From: Alitta virens
Lineage: Eukaryota > Annelida > Polychaeta > Phyllodocida > Nereididae
Direction of reading: 5' to 3'
DNA: 64,000 nucleotides
NCBI GenBank assembly: GCA_932294295.1
Contig: OW028575.1
Span: 35,962,253 to 36,026,252 of the forward strand
Shown: piece by piece, positions 1 through 14,300 of the stretch
Position numbering within the stretch: the stretch's first letter is position 1
Layout: each line of letters begins with the position of its first letter
Made by a program: the position numbers and the translations under genes
Notes under the pieces: model-generated
Database searches by the model: none
Told to the model about the DNA's origin: nothing
The model's input: only the letters and a program-made list of their open reading frames with translations

Positions 1-1454
1 CAACAACAACCTCTCAACAACAACAACATCTCAACCAAAACAACCTGTCAACAACAAAAAGCTGTCAACAACAACAACGAACTGTTAACAACAACCGTCA
101 ACAGGAACCAACACTAAAGAACAACCTGTCAACAACAACAACCTGTAAAGAAGAGCAAGCTGTCAACAAAAACAAGCTGTCAACATTGAGCCGTCAACAA
201 CATTAAGCTGTCAACAACATTAAGCTGTCAACAACATTAAGCTGTCAACAACAATAAGCTGTCAACATCATTGAGCTGTCAACAACATTGACCTGTCAGC
301 AACAAGAAACTGTCAACAACAACAATCTGTCAACAACAACAATCAGTCAACAACAATCAGTCAACAACAATCAGTCAACAACAATCAGTCAACAACAATC
401 TGACAACAACAATCTGTCAACAACAATATGTCAACAACAACATTCTGTCAACAAAATTGAGCTTGCAACAAATCTGAGCTGTTAAAAAATCTGAGCTGCC
501 AACAACACTGAGCTGCCAGCAACATTAAGCTGCCAACAACATTAAGCTGTCAAAAAATTAAGCTGCCAACAACATTGAGCTGCCAAAAATATTAAGCTGC
601 CAGCAACATCATGAAGCTGACGACAACATGAAGTTGCCTCCAACATGAAGCTGCCGACAACATTAAGCTGCCGACAACATTAAGCTGTCAACAACAACAA
701 TCTGTCAACAGCAACCAACTGTCAGGAACAACCAATTGTCAACAACAACCGTCAACAACAACAAGCTGTCAACAACATTAATCTCTCAACAACATTAAGC
801 TGGCAAACAACATTAAGCTGTCAACAACAACAACCTGTCAACAACGTTAAGCTGTCAACAACGTTAAGCTGTCAACAACATTAAGCTGTCAACAACATTA
901 AGCTGTCACCAACAACAAGCTGTAAACAACAACAAACTGTCAACAACAACAATCTCTCATCAACTTCCAACTGTCAACAACCAACTGTCAACAACAACCG
1001 TCAACAGGAACCAACTCTGAAGAACAACCTGTCAACAACAACAACAACCTTTCAGCAACAACAACCTGTCAGCAACAACAATCTGTCAAGAAGAGCAACC
1101 TGTCAACAACATCAATCTGTCAACAATAACAAGCTGTCAACAACAACAACCTGTCAACAACAACAACCTGTCAACATCAACAACAACCTGTCGACAACAA
1201 CAACAACCTTTCAGCAACAACAACCTTTCAGCAACAACAACCTGTCAGCAAAAACAACCTGTATACAACAACAATCTGTCAAGAAGAGCAAGCTTTCAAC
1301 AACAGCAATCAGTCAACAATAAAAAGCTATCAACAACATTAAGCTATCAACAACATTAAGCTATCAACATTAAGCTGTCAACAACATTAAGCTGTCAACA
1401 ACATTAGGCTGTCAACAACATTAAGCTGTCAACATCATTGAGCTGTCAACAACA
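1..1454 (+). repeat. Partial S higher-order repeat (~1.55 kb class)
   Basis: Position 1 corresponds to position 1,549 of the next repeat (offset 1,548), so this copy lacks only its first ~94 bp, outside the window. It contains, in order: the CTGTAAAGAAGAGC marker near 150, a run of four 14-bp units at 344-399, a diverged block of CTGCC-type units with a distinctive CATCATGAAG motif (about 480-690), the CTGTCACC...CATCAACTTCC marker block near 905-1,020, AAGAAGAGC units near 1,085 and 1,285, and CTATC-type units near 1,325-1,375. A C replaces T in the unit at 191-193 (CCGTC), a private substitution relative to the next copy. Confidence 0.9.
344..399 (+). repeat. Sub-array of four 14-bp units
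   Basis: Four consecutive copies of CAGTCAACAACAAT, a unit one AAC triplet shorter than the standard 17-mer. The same sub-array recurs once per S-type segment, for example at 1,892-1,947. Copy number varies: four in most copies, three near 12,950, 22,185 and 25,245. In the reversed right block it appears as ATTGTTGTTGACTG with one to three copies. The loss of one 14-mer explains the 1,534-bp S unit and part of the 1,517-bp one. Confidence 0.9.
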
Positions 1455-4400
1455 TTGAGCTGTCAGCAACAACAAACTGTCAACAACAACCAACTGTCAA
1501 CAACATCAACCTGTCAACAACAGGCTGTCAACAACAACAACCTGTCAACAACAACAACCTCTCAACAACAACAACATCTCAACCAAAACAACCTGTCAAC
1601 AACAAAAAGCTGTCAACAACAACAACGAACTGTTAACAACAACCGTCAACAGGAACCAACACTAAAGAACAACCTGTCAACAACAACAACCTGTAAAGAA
1701 GAGCAAGCTGTCAACAAAAACAAGCTGTCAACATTGAGCTGTCAACAACATTAAGCTGTCAACAACATTAAGCTGTCAACAACATTAAGCTGTCAACAAC
1801 AATAAGCTGTCAACATCATTGAGCTGTCAACAACATTGACCTGTCAGCAACAAGAAACTGTCAACAACAACAATCTGTCAACAACAACAATCAGTCAACA
1901 ACAATCAGTCAACAACAATCAGTCAACAACAATCAGTCAACAACAATCTGACAACAACAATCTGTCAACAACAATATGTCAACAACAACATTCTGTCAAC
2001 AAAATTGAGCTTGCAACAAATCTGAGCTGTTAAAAAATCTGAGCTGCCAACAACACTGAGCTGCCAGCAACATTAAGCTGCCAACAACATTAAGCTGTCA
2101 AAAAATTAAGCTGCCAACAACATTGAGCTGCCAAAAATATTAAGCTGCCAGCAACATCATGAAGCTGACGACAACATGAAGTTGCCTCCAACATGAAGCT
2201 GCCGACAACATTAAGCTGCCGACAACATTAAGCTGTCAACAACAACAATCTGTCAACAGCAACCAACTGTCAGGAACAACCAATTGTCAACAACAACCGT
2301 CAACAACAACAAGCTGTCAACAACATTAATCTCTCAACAACATTAAGCTGGCAAACAACATTAAGCTGTCAACAACAACAACCTGTCAACAACGTTAAGC
2401 TGTCAACAACGTTAAGCTGTCAACAACATTAAGCTGTCAACAACATTAAGCTGTCACCAACAACAAGCTGTAAACAACAACAAACTGTCAACAACAACAA
2501 TCTCTCATCAACTTCCAACTGTCAACAACCAACTGTCAACAACAACCGTCAACAGGAACCAACTCTGAAGAACAACCTGTCAACAACAACAACAACCTTT
2601 CAGCAACAACAACCTGTCAGCAACAACAATCTGTCAAGAAGAGCAACCTGTCAACAACATCAATCTGTCAACAATAACAAGCTGTCAACAACAACAACCT
2701 GTCAACAACAACAACCTGTCAACATCAACAACAACCTGTCGACAACAACAACAACCTTTCAGCAACAACAACCTTTCAGCAACAACAACCTGTCAGCAAA
2801 AACAACCTGTATACAACAACAACATCTCAACAAAAACAACCTATCAACAACAACAAGCTGTCAACAACAACAACAAACTGTTAACAACAACCGTCAACAG
2901 GAACCAACACTAAAGAACAACTTGTCAACAACAACAACCTGTAAAGAAGAGCAAGCTGTCAACAAAAACAAGCTGTCAACATTGAGCTGTCAACAACATT
3001 AAGCTGTCAACAGCATTAAGCTGTCAACAACATTAAGCTGTCAACAACAATAAGCTGTCAACAACATTGACCTGTCAGCAACAAGAAACTGTCAACAACA
3101 ACCAACTGTCAACAACATCAACCTGTCAACAACAACCTGTCAACAACAACAGCAACAACAACAACCTGTCAACGACAACAACAACAACAACCTGGCAACA
3201 ACAACAAACTGTTAGCAACAACAACCTGTCAACAACATTAATCTGTCAACAACATTAAGTTGTCAACAACATTAAGCTGCCAACAACATTAAGCTGTCAA
3301 CAACAACATTCTGTCAAAAAAATGAGCTCCCAACAAAAATGAGCTCCCAACAAAATTGAGCTGCCAACAAAATTGTGCTGCCAACAACATTGAGCTGCCA
3401 ACAACATTGAGCTGCCAACAACATTGAGCTATCAACAATAACAATCTGTCAACAACAACCACTTGTCAACAACAACTGTCAACAACAACCGTCAACAGCA
3501 ACCACCTCTGAACAACAAGCCGTCAACAACAACAGTATGTCAACAACAACAAGCTGTCAATAACATTAATCCGAAAACAACATTAAGCTGTCAACGACAT
3601 TAAGCTGTCAACAACATTAAGCTGGCTAACAACATTAAGCTGTCAACAACAACAATCTGTCAACAACATTAAGCTGCCAACAACATTGTGCTGCCAACAT
3701 CATTATGCTGTCACCAACAACAAGCTGTAAACAACAACAAACTGTCAACAACAACAATCTCTCATCAACTTCCAACTGTCAACAACAACCAACTGTCAAC
3801 AACAACCGTCAACAGGAACCAACTCTGAAGGACAACCTGTGAACAACAACAACAACCTTTCAGCAACAACAACCTGTCAGCAACAACAATCTGTCAAGAA
3901 GAGCAACCTGTCAACAACATCAATCTGTCAACAATAACAAGCTGTCAACAACAACAACCTGTCAACAACAACAACCTGTCAACATCAACAACAACCTGTC
4001 AACAACAACAACAACCTTTCAGCAACAACAACCTGTCAGCAACAACAATCTGTCAAGAAGAGCAATCTGTCAACAACATCAATCTGTCAACAATAACAAG
4101 CTGTCAACAACAACAACCTGTCAACAACAACAACCTGTCAGCAAAAACAACCTGTATACAACAACAATCTGTCAACAATAACAAGCTATCAACAACATTA
4201 AGCTATCAACAACATTTAGCTATCAACATTAAGCTGTCAACAACATTAAGCTGTCAACAACATTAGGCTGTCAACAACATTAAGCTGTCAACATCATTTA
4301 GCTGTCAACAACATTGAGCTGTCAGCAACAACAAACTGTCAACAACAACCAACTGTCAACAACATCAACCTCTCAACAACAGGCTGTCAACAACAACCTG

Positions 4401-6417
4401 TCAACAACAACAACCTCTCAACAAAAACAACATCTCAACAAAAACAACCTGTCAACAACAACAAGCTGTCAACAACAACAACGAACTGTTAACAACAACC
4501 ATCAACAGGAACCAACACTAAAGAACAACCTGTCAACAACAACAACCTGTAAAGAAGAGCAAGCTGTCAACAAAAACAAGCTGTCAACATTGAGCTGTCA
4601 ACAACATTGAGCTGTCAACAACATTAAGCTGTCAACAACATTAAGCTGTCAACAACATTAAGCTGTCAACAACATTAAGCTGTCAACAACATTAAGCTGT
4701 CAACAACAATAAGCTGTCAACATCATTGAGCTGTCAACAACATTGACCTGTCAGCAACAAGAAACTGTCAACAACAACCAACTGTCAACAACATCAACCT
4801 GTCAACAACATTAAGCTGCCAACAACATTATGCTGTCACCAACAACAAGCTGTAAACAACAACAAACTGTCAACAACAACAATCTGTCATCAACTTCCAA
4901 CTGTCAACAACAACCAACTGTCAACAACAACCGTCAACAGGAACCAACTCTGAAGAACAACCTGTCAACAACAACAACCTTTCAGCAACAACAACCTGTC
5001 TGCAACAACAATCTGTCAAGAAGAGCAACCTGTCAACAACATCAATCTGTCAACAATAACAAGCTGTCAACAACAACAACCTGTCAACAACAACAACCTG
5101 TCAACAACAACAACAACCTGTCAACATCAACAACAACCTGTCAACAACAACAAACTGTCAGCAACAACAACCTGTAAGAACATTAAGCTGCCAACAACAT
5201 TAAGCTGCCAACAACATTAAGCTGCCAACAACAACAATCGGCCAACAACAACAATCTGTCAACAACAACAATCTGTCAACAACAACAATCTGTCAACAAC
5301 AACAATCAGTCAACAACAATCAGTCAACAACAATCAGTCAACAACAATCAGTCAACAACAATCTGACAACAACAATCTGTCAACAACAATATGTCAACAA
5401 CAACATTCTGTCAACAAAATTGAGCTTGCAACAAATCTGAGCTGTTAAAAAATCTGAGCTGCCAACAACACTGAGCTGCCAGCAACATTAAGCTGCCAAC
5501 AACATTAAGCTGTCAAAAAATTAAGCTGCCAACAACATTGAGCTGCCAAAAATATTAAGCTGCCAGCAACATCATGAAGCTGACGACAACATGAAGTTGC
5601 CTCCAACATGAAGCTGCCGACAACATTAAGCTGCCGACAACATTAAGCTGTCAACAACAACAATCTGTCAACAGCAACCAACTGTCAGGAACAACCAATT
5701 GTCAACAACAACCGTCAACAACAACAAGCTGTCAACAACATTAATCTCTCAACAACATTAAGCTGGCAAACAACATTAAGCTGTCAACAACAACAACCTG
5801 TCAACAACGTTAAGCTGTCAACAACGTTAAGCTGTCAACAACATTAAGCTGTCAACAACATTAAGCTGTCACCAACAACAAGCTGTAAACAACAACAAAC
5901 TGTCAACAACAACAATCTCTCATCAACTTCCAACTGTCAACAACCAACTGTCAACAACAACCGTCAACAGGAACCAACTCTGAAGAACAACCTGTCAACA
6001 ACAACAACAACCTTTCAGCAACAACAACCTGTCAGCAACAACAATCTGTCAAGAAGAGCAACCTGTCAACAACATCAATCTGTCAACAATAACAAGCTGT
6101 CAACAACAACAACCTGTCAACAACAACAACCTGTCAACATCAACAACAACCTGTCGACAACAACAACAACCTTTCAGCAACAACAACCTTTCAGCAACAA
6201 CAACCTGTCAGCAAAAACAACCTGTATACAACAACAATCTGTCAAGAAGAGCAAGCTTTCAACAACAGCAATCAGTCAACAATAAAAAGCTATCAACAAC
6301 ATTAAGCTATCAACAACATTAAGCTATCAACATTAAGCTGTCAACAACATTAAGCTGTCAACAACATTAGGCTGTCAACAACATTAAGCTGTCAACATCA
6401 TTGAGCTGTCAACAACA
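1455..6417 (+). repeat. L higher-order repeat, copy 1 (4,963 bp)
   Basis: The first ~1,370 bp are the same as an S unit, but near 2,823 the sequence leaves the S order (CATCTCAAC instead of CTGTCAAGAAGAGC) and enters an L-only segment. That segment holds GAGCTCCCAAC units (about 3,320-3,360), the CCGAAAAC marker at 3,571, a repeated CTGTCACC marker block near 3,710 and 4,830, and CTATC units near 4,190. From about 5,230 it returns to S order and continues to the start of the next copy. Every shared marker recurs 4,963 or 4,980 bp downstream, so L is a composite of S plus about 3.4 kb. Confidence 0.9.
3571..3578 (+). other. CCGAAAAC phase marker of L-type segments
   Basis: A CpG-containing motif, CCGAAAAC, sits once in each L-type segment and is easy to follow. 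It lies at 3,571, 8,551 and 14,633 on the + strand. Its reverse complement GTTTTCGG starts at 33,582, 35,183, 37,695, 42,243, 43,853, 46,373, 51,756, 54,039, 58,332, 60,804, 62,034 and 63,264. The spacings (4,980 and 6,082 on the left; pairs separated by 8,661, 8,670 and 8,678 and then two steps of 1,230 on the right) independently support the higher-order repeat map. No function is implied. Confidence 0.9.
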
Positions 6418-9400
6418 TTGAGCTGTCAGCAACAACAAACTGTCAACAACAACCAACTGTCAACAACATCAACCTGTCAACAACAGGCTGTCAACAACAA
6501 CAACCTGTCAACAACAACAACCTCTCAACAACAACAACATCTCAACCAAAACAACCTGTCAACAACAAAAAGCTGTCAACAACAACAACGAACTGTTAAC
6601 AACAACCGTCAACAGGAACCAACACTAAAGAACAACCTGTCAACAACAACAACCTGTAAAGAAGAGCAAGCTGTCAACAAAAACAAGCTGTCAACATTGA
6701 GCTGTCAACAACATTAAGCTGTCAACAACATTAAGCTGTCAACAACATTAAGCTGTCAACAACAATAAGCTGTCAACATCATTGAGCTGTCAACAACATT
6801 GACCTGTCAGCAACAAGAAACTGTCAACAACAACAATCTGTCAACAACAACAATCAGTCAACAACAATCAGTCAACAACAATCAGTCAACAACAATCAGT
6901 CAACAACAATCTGACAACAACAATCTGTCAACAACAATATGTCAACAACAACATTCTGTCAACAAAATTGAGCTTGCAACAAATCTGAGCTGTTAAAAAA
7001 TCTGAGCTGCCAACAACACTGAGCTGCCAGCAACATTAAGCTGCCAACAACATTAAGCTGTCAAAAAATTAAGCTGCCAACAACATTGAGCTGCCAAAAA
7101 TATTAAGCTGCCAGCAACATCATGAAGCTGACGACAACATGAAGTTGCCTCCAACATGAAGCTGCCGACAACATTAAGCTGCCGACAACATTAAGCTGTC
7201 AACAACAACAATCTGTCAACAGCAACCAACTGTCAGGAACAACCAATTGTCAACAACAACCGTCAACAACAACAAGCTGTCAACAACATTAATCTCTCAA
7301 CAACATTAAGCTGGCAAACAACATTAAGCTGTCAACAACAACAACCTGTCAACAACGTTAAGCTGTCAACAACGTTAAGCTGTCAACAACATTAAGCTGT
7401 CAACAACATTAAGCTGTCACCAACAACAAGCTGTAAACAACAACAAACTGTCAACAACAACAATCTCTCATCAACTTCCAACTGTCAACAACCAACTGTC
7501 AACAACAACCGTCAACAGGAACCAACTCTGAAGAACAACCTGTCAACAACAACAACAACCTTTCAGCAACAACAACCTGTCAGCAACAACAATCTGTCAA
7601 GAAGAGCAACCTGTCAACAACATCAATCTGTCAACAATAACAAGCTGTCAACAACAACAACCTGTCAACAACAACAACCTGTCAACATCAACAACAACCT
7701 GTCGACAACAACAACAACCTTTCAGCAACAACAACCTTTCAGCAACAACAACCTGTCAGCAAAAACAACCTGTATACAACAACAACATCTCAACAAAAAC
7801 AACCTATCAACAACAACAAGCTGTCAACAACAACAACAAACTGTTAACAACAACCGTCAACAGGAACCAACACTAAAGAACAACTTGTCAACAACAACAA
7901 CCTGTAAAGAAGAGCAAGCTGTCAACAAAAACAAGCTGTCAACATTGAGCTGTCAACAACATTAAGCTGTCAACAGCATTAAGCTGTCAACATCATTGAG
8001 CTGTCAACAACAATAAGCTGTCAACATCATTGAGCTGTCAACAACATTGACCTGTCAGCAACAAGAAACTGTCAACAACAACCAACTGTCAACAACATCA
8101 ACCTGTCAACAACAACCTGTCAACAACAACAGCAACAACAACAACCTGTCAACGACAACAACAACAACAACCTGGCAACAACAACAAACTGTTAGCAACA
8201 ACAACCTGTCAACAACATTAATCTGTCAACAACATTAAGTTGTCAACAACATTAAGCTGCCAACAACATTAAGCTGTCAACAACAACATTCTGTCAAAAA
8301 AATGAGCTCCCAACAAAAATGAGCTCCCAACAAAATTGAGCTGCCAACAAAATTGTGCTGCCAACAACATTGAGCTGCCAACAACATTGAGCTGCCAACA
8401 ACATTGAGCTATCAACAATAACAATCTGTCAACAACAACCACTTGTCAACAACAACTGTCAACAACAACCGTCAACAGCAACCACCTCTGAACAACAAGC
8501 CGTCAACAACAACAGTATGTCAACAACAACAAGCTGTCAATAACATTAATCCGAAAACAACATTAAGCTGTCAACGACATTAAGCTGTCAACAACATTAA
8601 GCTGGCTAACAACATTAAGCTGTCAACAACAACAATCTGTCAACAACATTAAGCTGCCAACAACATTGTGCTGCCAACATCATTATGCTGTCACCAACAA
8701 CAAGCTGTAAACAACAACAAACTGTCAACAACAACAATCTCTCATCAACTTCCAACTGTCAACAACAACCAACTGTCAACAACAACCGTCAACAGGAACC
8801 AACTCTGAAGGACAACCTGTGAACAACAACAACAACCTTTCAGCAACAACAACCTGTCAGCAACAACAATCTGTCAAGAAGAGCAACCTGTCAACAACAT
8901 CAATCTGTCAACAATAACAAGCTGTCAACAACAACAACCTGTCAACAACAACAACCTGTCAACATCAACAACAACCTGTCAACAACAACAACAACCTTTC
9001 AGCAACAACAACCTGTCAGCAACAACAATCTGTCAAGAAGAGCAATCTGTCAACAACATCAATCTGTCAACAATAACAAGCTGTCAACAACAACAACCTG
9101 TCAACAACAACAACCTGTCAGCAAAAACAACCTGTATACAACAACAATCTGTCAACAATAACAAGCTATCAACAACATTAAGCTATCAACAACATTAAGC
9201 TATCAACATTAAGCTGTCAACAACATTAAGCTGTCAACAACATTAGGCTGTCAACAACATTAAGCTGTCAACATCATTTAGCTGTCAACAACATTGAGCT
9301 GTCAGCAACAACAAACTGTCAACAACAACCAACTGTCAACAACATCAACCTCTCAACAACAGGCTGTCAACAACAACCTGTCAACAACAACAACCTCTCA

Positions 9401-11380
9401 ACAAAAACAACATCTCAACAAAAACAACCTGTCAACAACAACAAGCTGTCAACAACAACAACGAACTGTTAACAACAACCATCAACAGGAACCAACACTA
9501 AAGAACAACCTGTCAACAACAACAACCTGTAAAGAAGAGCAAGCTGTCAACAAAAACAAGCTGTCAACATTGAGCTGTCAACAACATTGAGCTGTCAACA
9601 ACATTAAGCTGTCAACAACATTAAGCTGTCAACAACATTAAGCTGTCAACAACATTAAGCTGTCAACAACATTAAGCTGTCAACAACAATAAGCTGTCAA
9701 CATCATTGAGCTGTCAACAACATTGACCTGTCAGCAACAAGAAACTGTCAACAACAACCAACTGTCAACAACATCAACCTGTCAACAACATTAAGCTGCC
9801 AACAACATTATGCTGTCACCAACAACAAGCTGTAAACAACAACAAACTGTCAACAACAACAATCTGTCATCAACTTCCAACTGTCAACAACAACCAACTG
9901 TCAACAACAACCGTCAACAGGAACCAACTCTGAAGAACAACCTGTCAACAACAACAACCTTTCAGCAACAACAACCTGTCTGCAACAACAATCTGTCAAG
10001 AAGAGCAACCTCTCAACAACATCAATCTGTCAACAATAACAAGCTGTCAACAACAACAACCTGTCAACAACAACAACCTGTCAACAACAACAACAACCTG
10101 TCAACATCAACAACAACCTGTCAACAACAACAAACTGTCAGCAACAACAACCTGTAAGAACATTAAGCTGCCAACAACATTAAGCTGCCAACAACATTAA
10201 GCTGCCAACAACAACAATCGGCCAACAACAACAATCTGTCAACAACAACAATCTGTCAACAACAACAATCTGTCAACAACAACAATCAGTCAACAACAAT
10301 CAGTCAACAACAATCAGTCAACAACAATCAGTCAACAACAATCTGACAACAACAATCTGTCAACAACAATATGTCAACAACAACATTCTGTCAACAAAAT
10401 TGAGCTTGCAACAAATCTGAGCTGTTAAAAAATCTGAGCTGCCAACAACACTGAGCTGCCAGCAACATTAAGCTGCCAACAACATTAAGCTGTCAAAAAA
10501 TTAAGCTGCCAACAACATTGAGCTGCCAAAAATATTAAGCTGCCAGCAACATCATGAAGCTGACGACAACATGAAGTTGCCTCCAACATGAAGCTGCCGA
10601 CAACATTAAGCTGCCGACAACATTAAGCTGTCAACAACAACAATCTGTCAACAGCAACCAACTGTCAGGAACAACCAATTGTCAACAACAACCATCAACA
10701 ACAACAAGCTGTCAACAACATTAATCTCTCAACAACATTAAGCTGGCAAACAACATTAAGCTGTCAACAACAACAACCTGTCAACAACGTTAAGCTGTCA
10801 ACAACGTTAAGCTGTCAACAACATTAAGCTGTCAACAACATTAAGCTGTCACCAACAACAAGCTGTAAACAACAACAAACTGTCAACAACAACAATCTCT
10901 CATCAACTTCCAACTGTCAACAACCAACTGTCAACAACAACCGTCAACAGGAACCAACTCTGAAGAACAACCTGTCAACAACAACAACAACCTTTCAGCA
11001 ACAACAACCTGTCAGCAACAACAATCTGTCAAGAAGAGCAACCTGTCAACAACATCAATCTGTCAACAATAACAAGCTGTCAACAACAACAACCTGTCAA
11101 CATCAACAACAACCTGTCGACAACAACAACAACCTTTCAGCAACAACAACCTTTCAGCAACAACAACCTGTCAGCAAAAACAACCTGTATACAACAACAA
11201 TCTGTCAAGAAGAGCAAGCTTTCAACAACAGCAATCAGTCAACAATAAAAAGCTATCAACAACATTAAGCTATCAACAACATTAAGCTATCAACATTAAG
11301 CTGTCAACAACATTAAGCTGTCAACAACATTAGGCTGTCAACAACATTAAGCTGTCAACATCATTGAGCTGTCAACAACA
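6418..11380 (+). repeat. L higher-order repeat, copy 2 (4,963 bp)
   Basis: Nearly identical to the preceding L copy, with the same total length reached by two compensating one-unit changes: one extra 17-mer near 7,990-8,030 (markers then lie 4,980 bp from copy 1) and one missing 17-mer near 11,095. Base substitutions are few, for example CCTCTC for CCTGTC near 10,011 and CCATC for CCGTC near 10,692. The high identity implies recent duplication or strong homogenisation. Confidence 0.9.
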
Positions 11381-14300
11381 TTGAGCTGTCAGCAACAACA
11401 AACTGTCAACAACAACCAACTGTCAACAACATCAACCTGTCAACAACAGGCTGTCAACAACAACAACCTGTCAACAACAACAACCTCTCAACAACAACAA
11501 CATCTCAACCAAAACAACCTGTCAACAACAAAAAGCTGTCAACAACAACAACGAACTGTTAACAACAACCGTCAACAGGAACCAACACTAAAGAACAACC
11601 TGTCAACAACAACAACCTGTAAAGAAGAGCAAGCTGTCAACAAAAACAAGCTGTCAACATTGAGCTGTCAACAACATTAAGCTGTCAACAACATTAAGCT
11701 GTCAACAACATTAAGCTGTCAACAACAATAAGCTGTCAACATCATTGAGCTGTCAACAACATTGACCTGTCAGCAACAAGAAACTGTCAACAACAACAAT
11801 CTGTCAACAACAACAATCAGTCAACAACAATCAGTCAACAACAATCAGTCAACAACAATCAGTCAACAACAATCTGACAACAACAATCTGTCAACAACAA
11901 TATGTCAACAACAACATTCTGTCAACAAAATTGAGCTTGCAACAAATCTGAGCTGTTAAAAAATCTGAGCTGCCAACAACACTGAGCTGCCAGCAACATT
12001 AAGCTGCCAACAACATTAAGCTGTCAAAAAATTAAGCTGCCAACAACATTGAGCTGCCAAAAATATTAAGCTGCCAGCAACATCATGAAGCTGACGACAA
12101 CATGAAGTTGCCTCCAACATGAAGCTGCCGACAACATTAAGCTGCCGACAACATTAAGCTGTCAACAACAACAATCTGTCAACAGCAACCAACTGTCAGG
12201 AACAACCAATTGTCAACAACAACCGTCAACAACAACAAGCTGTCAACAACATTAATCTCTCAACAACATTAAGCTGTCAACAACATTAAGCTGTCAACAA
12301 CATTAAGCTGTCAACAACATTAAGCTGTCAACAACATTAAGCTGTCAACAACAATAAGCTGTCAACATCATTGAGCTGTCAACAACATTGACCTGTCAGC
12401 AACAAGAAACTGTCAACAACAACCAACTGTCAACAACATCAACCTGTCAACAACATTAAGCTGCCAACAACATTATGCTGTCACCAACAACAAGCTGTAA
12501 ACAACAACAAACTGTCAAGAACAACAATCTGTCATCAACTTCCAACTGTCAACAACAACCAACTGTCAACAACAACCGTCAACAGGAACCAACTCTGAAG
12601 AACAACCTGTCAACAACAACAACCTTTCAGCAACAACAACCTGTCTGCAACAACAATCTGTCAAGAAGAGCAACCTGTCAACAACATCAATCTGTCAACA
12701 ATAACAAGCTGTCAACAACAACAACCTGTCAACAACAACAACCTGTCAACAACAACAACAACCTGTCAACATCAACAACAACCTGTCAACAACAACAAAC
12801 TGTAGCAACAACAACCTGTAAGAACATTAAGCTGCCAACAACATTAAGCTGCCAACAACATTAAGCTGCCAACAACAACAATCGGCCAACAACAACAATC
12901 TGTCAACAACAACAATCTGTCAACAACAACAATCTGTCAACAACAACAATCAGTCAACAACAATCAGTCAACAACAATCAGTCAACAACAATCTGACAAC
13001 AACAATCTGTCAACAACAATATGTCAACAACAACATTCTGTCAACAAAATTGAGCTTGCAACAAATCTGAGCTGTTAAAAAATCTGAGCTGCCAACAACA
13101 CTGAGCTGCCAGCAACATTAAGCTGCCAACAACATTAAGCTGTCAAAAAATTAAGCTGCCAACAACATTGAGCTGCCAAAAATATTAAGCTGCCAGCAAC
13201 ATCATGAAGCTGACGACAACATGAAGTTGCCTCCAACATGAAGCTGCCGACAACATTAAGCTGCCGACAACATTAAGCTGTCAACAACAACAATCTGTCA
13301 ACAGCAACCAACTGTCAGGAACAACCAATTGTCAACAACAACCGTCAACAACAACAAGCTGTCAACAACATTAATCTCTCAACAACATTAAGCTGGCAAA
13401 CAACATTAAGCTGTCAACAACAACAACCTGTCAACAACGTTAAGCTGTCAACAACGTTAAGCTGTCAACAACATTAAGCTGTCAACAACATTAAGCTGTC
13501 ACCAACAACAAGCTGTAAACAACAACAAACTGTCAACAACAACAATCTCTCATCAACTTCCAACTGTCAACAACCAACTGTCAACAACAACCGTCAACAG
13601 GAACCAACTCTGAAGAACAACCTGTCAACAACAACAACAACCTTTCAGCAACAACAACCTGTCAGCAACAACAATCTGTCAAGAAGAGCAACCTGTCAAC
13701 AACATCAATCTGTCAACAATAACAAGCTGTCAACAACAACAACCTGTCAACAACAACAACCTGTCAACATCAACAACAACCTGTCGACAACAACAACAAC
13801 CTTTCAGCAACAACAACCTTTCAGCAACAACAACCTGTCAGCAAAAACAACCTGTATACAACAACAACATCTCAACAAAAACAACCTATCAACAACAACA
13901 AGCTGTCAACAACAACAACAAACTGTTAACAACAACCGTCAACAGGAACCAACACTAAAGAACAACTTGTCAACAACAGCAACCTGTAAAGAAGAGCAAG
14001 CTGTCAACAAAAACAAGCTGTCAACATTGAGCTGTCAACAACATTAAGCTGTCAACAGCATTAAGCTGTCAACATCATTGAGCTGTCAACAACAATAAGC
14101 TGTCAACATCATTGAGCTGTCAACAACATTGACCTGTCAGCAACAAGAAACTGTCAACAACAACCAACTGTCAACAACATCAACCTGTCAACAACAACCT
14201 GTCAACAACAACAGCAACAACAACAACCTGTCAACGACAACAACAACAACAACCTGGCAACAACAACAAACTGTTAGCAACAACAACCTGTCAACAACAT

